Source of the DNA: Nitrospira sp.
Lineage (GTDB): Bacteria; Nitrospirota; Nitrospiria; Nitrospirales; UBA8639
Length of the DNA stretch: 64,000 nucleotides
Reading direction: 5' to 3'
Assembly: GCA_024760505.1 (NCBI GenBank)
Contig: CP058931.1
Coordinates: 1,560,001-1,624,000 of the forward strand
Positions 62,100 through 64,000 of this stretch are shown here, piece after piece (the first letter of the stretch is position 1; every line of letters begins with the position of its first letter). The notes below the pieces were generated by a model. That model did no database searches, was not told the origin of the DNA, and was given only the letters and a program-made list of their open reading frames with translations. The translations under genes were made by a program, and so were the position numbers.

Positions 62100-62327
62100 G
62101 TGGAAAAAGGACGATTGTTTCAGCGGAAGAGAGTGTGCCGCTTTTGCTTCGATAAGACGCCATTGGATTACAAGGATGCAAATTTATTGAGGAATTTTCT
62201 CACGGAACGCGGACGAATTATTCCTCGTCGGACTTCGGGAAATTGCTTGCGGCATCAAAGAAAATTAACCCAAGCGATTAAGCGTGCCAGGCATGTGGCT
62301 ATCCTTTCATTTGCAGAAGAACACTGA
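62100..62327 (+). CDS. rpsR: Small ribosomal subunit protein bS18
   Basis: This 75-residue rRNA-binding protein pairs with bS6. KRVCRFCFDKTPLDYKDANLLRNFLTERGRIIPRRTSGNC and LTQAIKRARHVAILSF are classic bS18. GTG start with a GGAGAGG stretch about six bases upstream. It is followed by a 50-base gap before yceD. Confidence 0.95.
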   Translation: MEKGRLFQRKRVCRFCFDKTPLDYKDANLLRNFLTERGRIIPRRTSGNCLRHQRKLTQAIKRARHVAILSFAEEH

Positions 62328-62377
62328 GATCATCAGTATCCTTCGAAATGGGGCAGGTAGAAAGGTGTGGTTGTTAA

Positions 62378-62998
62378 ATGGCTATAACCATCAATCTACT
62401 TGATGTTCCCCCCACAGGTCTTCAAATTCATCATGAGGTGAAGCCCTCGGACTTATTGCTCTCCCATGATGAGGGAATCCCTATTGGGAACTTAAGTTGT
62501 CATGGAGATCTATTTCTGACTGGGGAGCGGTCAGCACATTTTCAAGGGAAAATATCTGGAAAGATGGCCAGGGAATGTGTGCGTTGCCTGGATCAATTTG
62601 AGGAAGATTTATCTCTGTCGTGTGAAGTGGAATTTAAAAAGGCCGTGAAAGCGGTCAATGTGATTGTGCCGCACAGGGATAAAGGAAAAGGGGGAAAGGG
62701 GCGTGACAAATCCGTCGATGAGAATGCGACAGAGGAAGATGTATACCCTATTACAGGAAATGACATCGACCTTCTTCCGGCTATCCGAGAGCAGGTTATT
62801 CTTGCTACCCCCCTTCAATCTTTATGTAATGAAAACTGCCTCGGGTTGTGCCAAGTATGCGGGAGCAATTTAAATGATGGCATCTGTGGGTGTTGTACCC
62901 CAGTGACTAGCTCAGCACCAGTGCCAAATTTCCAGCAAACAATATCAAAAAAAAATCCATCCAAGCGCTCCTCTGTTTCTCTTCGAAGAGGATCGTGA
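62378..62998 (+). CDS. yceD: YceD/DUF177 family protein
   Basis: YceD is a conserved companion of rpmF; the family is linked to 23S rRNA/large-subunit maturation but its biochemical role is unclear. The 206-residue product has the DUF177 core ISGKMARECVRCLDQFEEDLSLSCEVEF and, near the C terminus, LCNENCLGLCQVCGSNLNDGICGCC with several cysteines that could bind zinc. A lysine/glycine-rich insertion (about 103-115) and a long basic tail follow. The yceD-rpmF-plsX order is typical. Confidence 0.88.
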   Translation: MAITINLLDVPPTGLQIHHEVKPSDLLLSHDEGIPIGNLSCHGDLFLTGERSAHFQGKISGKMARECVRCLDQFEEDLSLSCEVEFKKAVKAVNVIVPHRDKGKGGKGRDKSVDENATEEDVYPITGNDIDLLPAIREQVILATPLQSLCNENCLGLCQVCGSNLNDGICGCCTPVTSSAPVPNFQQTISKKNPSKRSSVSLRRGS

Positions 62999-63036
62999 AG
63001 GCATCAGTCACCTCTTAACTGAAAAGTTGGACTATT

Positions 63037-63219
63037 ATGGCAAATCCTAAACACAAAATTTCTAAAGCCCGTAGAGATAAAAGGCGATCTCATCTCAAGC
63101 TCACCCCGCCAAATTTGTCTACGTGCCCTCAATGTCATGAGCCCAAGCCATCTCATACGACATGTTTAAATTGTGGAACCTATAAGGGCATCGCTATTAT
63201 TTCGGTTGAAGAGGGATAA
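63037..63219 (+). CDS. rpmF: Large ribosomal subunit protein bL32
   Basis: This 60-residue ribosomal protein starts ANPKHKISKARRDKRRSH and has a zinc-binding C..C..C..C set (CPQCHEPKPSHTTCLNCG), the zinc-containing type of bL32. It sits between yceD and plsX, the normal order. Confidence 0.96.
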   Translation: MANPKHKISKARRDKRRSHLKLTPPNLSTCPQCHEPKPSHTTCLNCGTYKGIAIISVEEG

Positions 63220-63264
63220 ACGGTATTTTCCTTCTCGAGTCAGTCATCTTTTAACACCAAACCC

Positions 63265-64000
63265 ATGAAAATAGCCGTGGACGCGATGGGGGGGGATCAT
63301 GGATTATCTCCCAATGTCGAAGGAGCCATACAGGCTACAAGGGAATCCTCTCTCTCGATTATCCTGGTCGGAGACGAACCCTCTCTCCAATCTCATCTGG
63401 ACAAACTCGGCGGCACCAAAGCCGGCATTGAGATTTTTCATGCGCCACAGGTTGTGGATATGCATGAATCTCCTGCGTTGATTGCCAGAAAAAAACGAGA
63501 TTCTTCCATTTGGAAAGCCACAGAATTAGTTAAAAATAAGCAAGCCGACGCATTGGTGAGTGCCGGAAATACGGGCGCTACGATGGTGTCAGCATTTTTT
63601 CTTTTGGGATTGATCCAAGGGGTAGAACGACCGGCAATCGCCGCGACACTGCCGACTCGCCAGGGTAAGGCCATCATGCTGGATGTGGGTGCCACTGTTG
63701 ATTGTACGGCCCGACAACTCTTCCAGTTTGGAATAATGGGGCATGAATATGGCAGGCATCTCCTGGGAACTGATCGTCCAAGGGTAGGTCTATTGAGTAT
63801 TGGGGAAGAAGATACAAAGGGAAATGAAGTCACCAAAGAAACCTTTAAATTGTTGAAGGATAGCCCTATTAATTTCATTGGTAATGTTGAAGGGCGAGAT
63901 GTCTATAGTGGGAATGCCGATGTCATTGTGACCGATGGATTTATTGGAAATGTGGCCTTGAAAATTTCTGAAGGGTTGGCGGATGCGATAAAAAAAATGC
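63265..64000 (+). CDS. plsX: Phosphate acyltransferase PlsX, 5' part (3' end outside window)
   Basis: PlsX makes acyl-phosphate from acyl-ACP for phospholipid synthesis (PlsX-PlsY pathway). The visible 245 residues start MKIAVDAMGGDHGLSPNVEGA and include VSAGNTGATMVSAFFLLG, PAIAATLPTRQGKAIMLDVGATVDC, SIGEEDTKGNEVTKETF and GNVEGRDVYSGNADVIVTDGFIGNVALK, all family blocks. No truncation other than the window edge. It typically precedes fabH, which would lie outside. Confidence 0.95.
   Translation, partial: MKIAVDAMGGDHGLSPNVEGAIQATRESSLSIILVGDEPSLQSHLDKLGGTKAGIEIFHAPQVVDMHESPALIARKKRDSSIWKATELVKNKQADALVSAGNTGATMVSAFFLLGLIQGVERPAIAATLPTRQGKAIMLDVGATVDCTARQLFQFGIMGHEYGRHLLGTDRPRVGLLSIGEEDTKGNEVTKETFKLLKDSPINFIGNVEGRDVYSGNADVIVTDGFIGNVALKISEGLADAIKKM

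Noticed and set aside
1..64000. CRISPR arrays
   Set aside because: No regularly spaced repeats of 23-40 bases with unique spacers were seen on either strand.

Overview
The window looks like chromosomal DNA of a Gram-negative (diderm) bacterium, probably a member of the Nitrospirota such as a Nitrospira relative. The diderm call rests on a DNPR-type MurE (meso-diaminopimelate peptidoglycan), a TolC-family outer-membrane channel in an RND pump, an AsmA-type envelope protein and a lipoprotein. The phylum call rests only on remembered gene order (a complete dcw cluster running into pgeF-yggS-yggT-divIVA) and protein character, so it is tentative.

Layout. 1-2.3 kb: the end of a sugar-nucleotide epimerase gene, a rhodanese and asnS. 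2.4-24.5 kb: a nearly uninterrupted plus-strand division and cell-wall cluster, rsmH-ftsL-ftsI-murE-murF-mraY-murD-ftsW-murG-murC-murB-ddl-ftsQ-ftsA-ftsZ-pgeF-yggS-yggT-divIVA plus a serine hydrolase. It starts from a strong promoter that carries two MraZ-type TGGGA boxes, although no mraZ gene lies in front of it. 21.2-33.2 kb is partly an accessory region. It holds four copies of a strongly structured dispersed repeat, a caspase-like protease gene and an Abi-alpha (DUF4393) gene that share a second repeat upstream, an apparent integron gene cassette with its attC site carrying a half-size UPF0016 transporter gene, an AlkA-type glycosylase and several small enzymes.

33.5-39.2 kb (minus strand): a three-gene heavy-metal-type RND efflux operon. 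39.9-51.1 kb (minus strand): a lipoprotein, a large AsmA-like protein and an ion and osmotic-stress neighbourhood (CNNM/DUF21 protein, MgtE, a separate MgtE-N/CBS protein and two MscS-type channels). 51.4-52.1 kb: a decayed group II intron reverse transcriptase. 52.6-64 kb (plus strand): housekeeping genes pgsA, the type IV pilus motor set pilB-pilT-pilC, ispE-prs-rplY-pth, rpsF-ssb-rpsR, yceD-rpmF and the start of plsX.

The dcw genes make lipid II from UDP-MurNAc precursors, flip and polymerise it, and assemble the divisome around FtsZ. The last blocks cover translation, phospholipid and isoprenoid synthesis and pili. The most interesting part is 24.5-29.2 kb, where repeats, a caspase-like protein, an Abi-alpha protein and an integron cassette lie together; this may be a small defence or stress island. 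No tRNA, rRNA or CRISPR array was seen.
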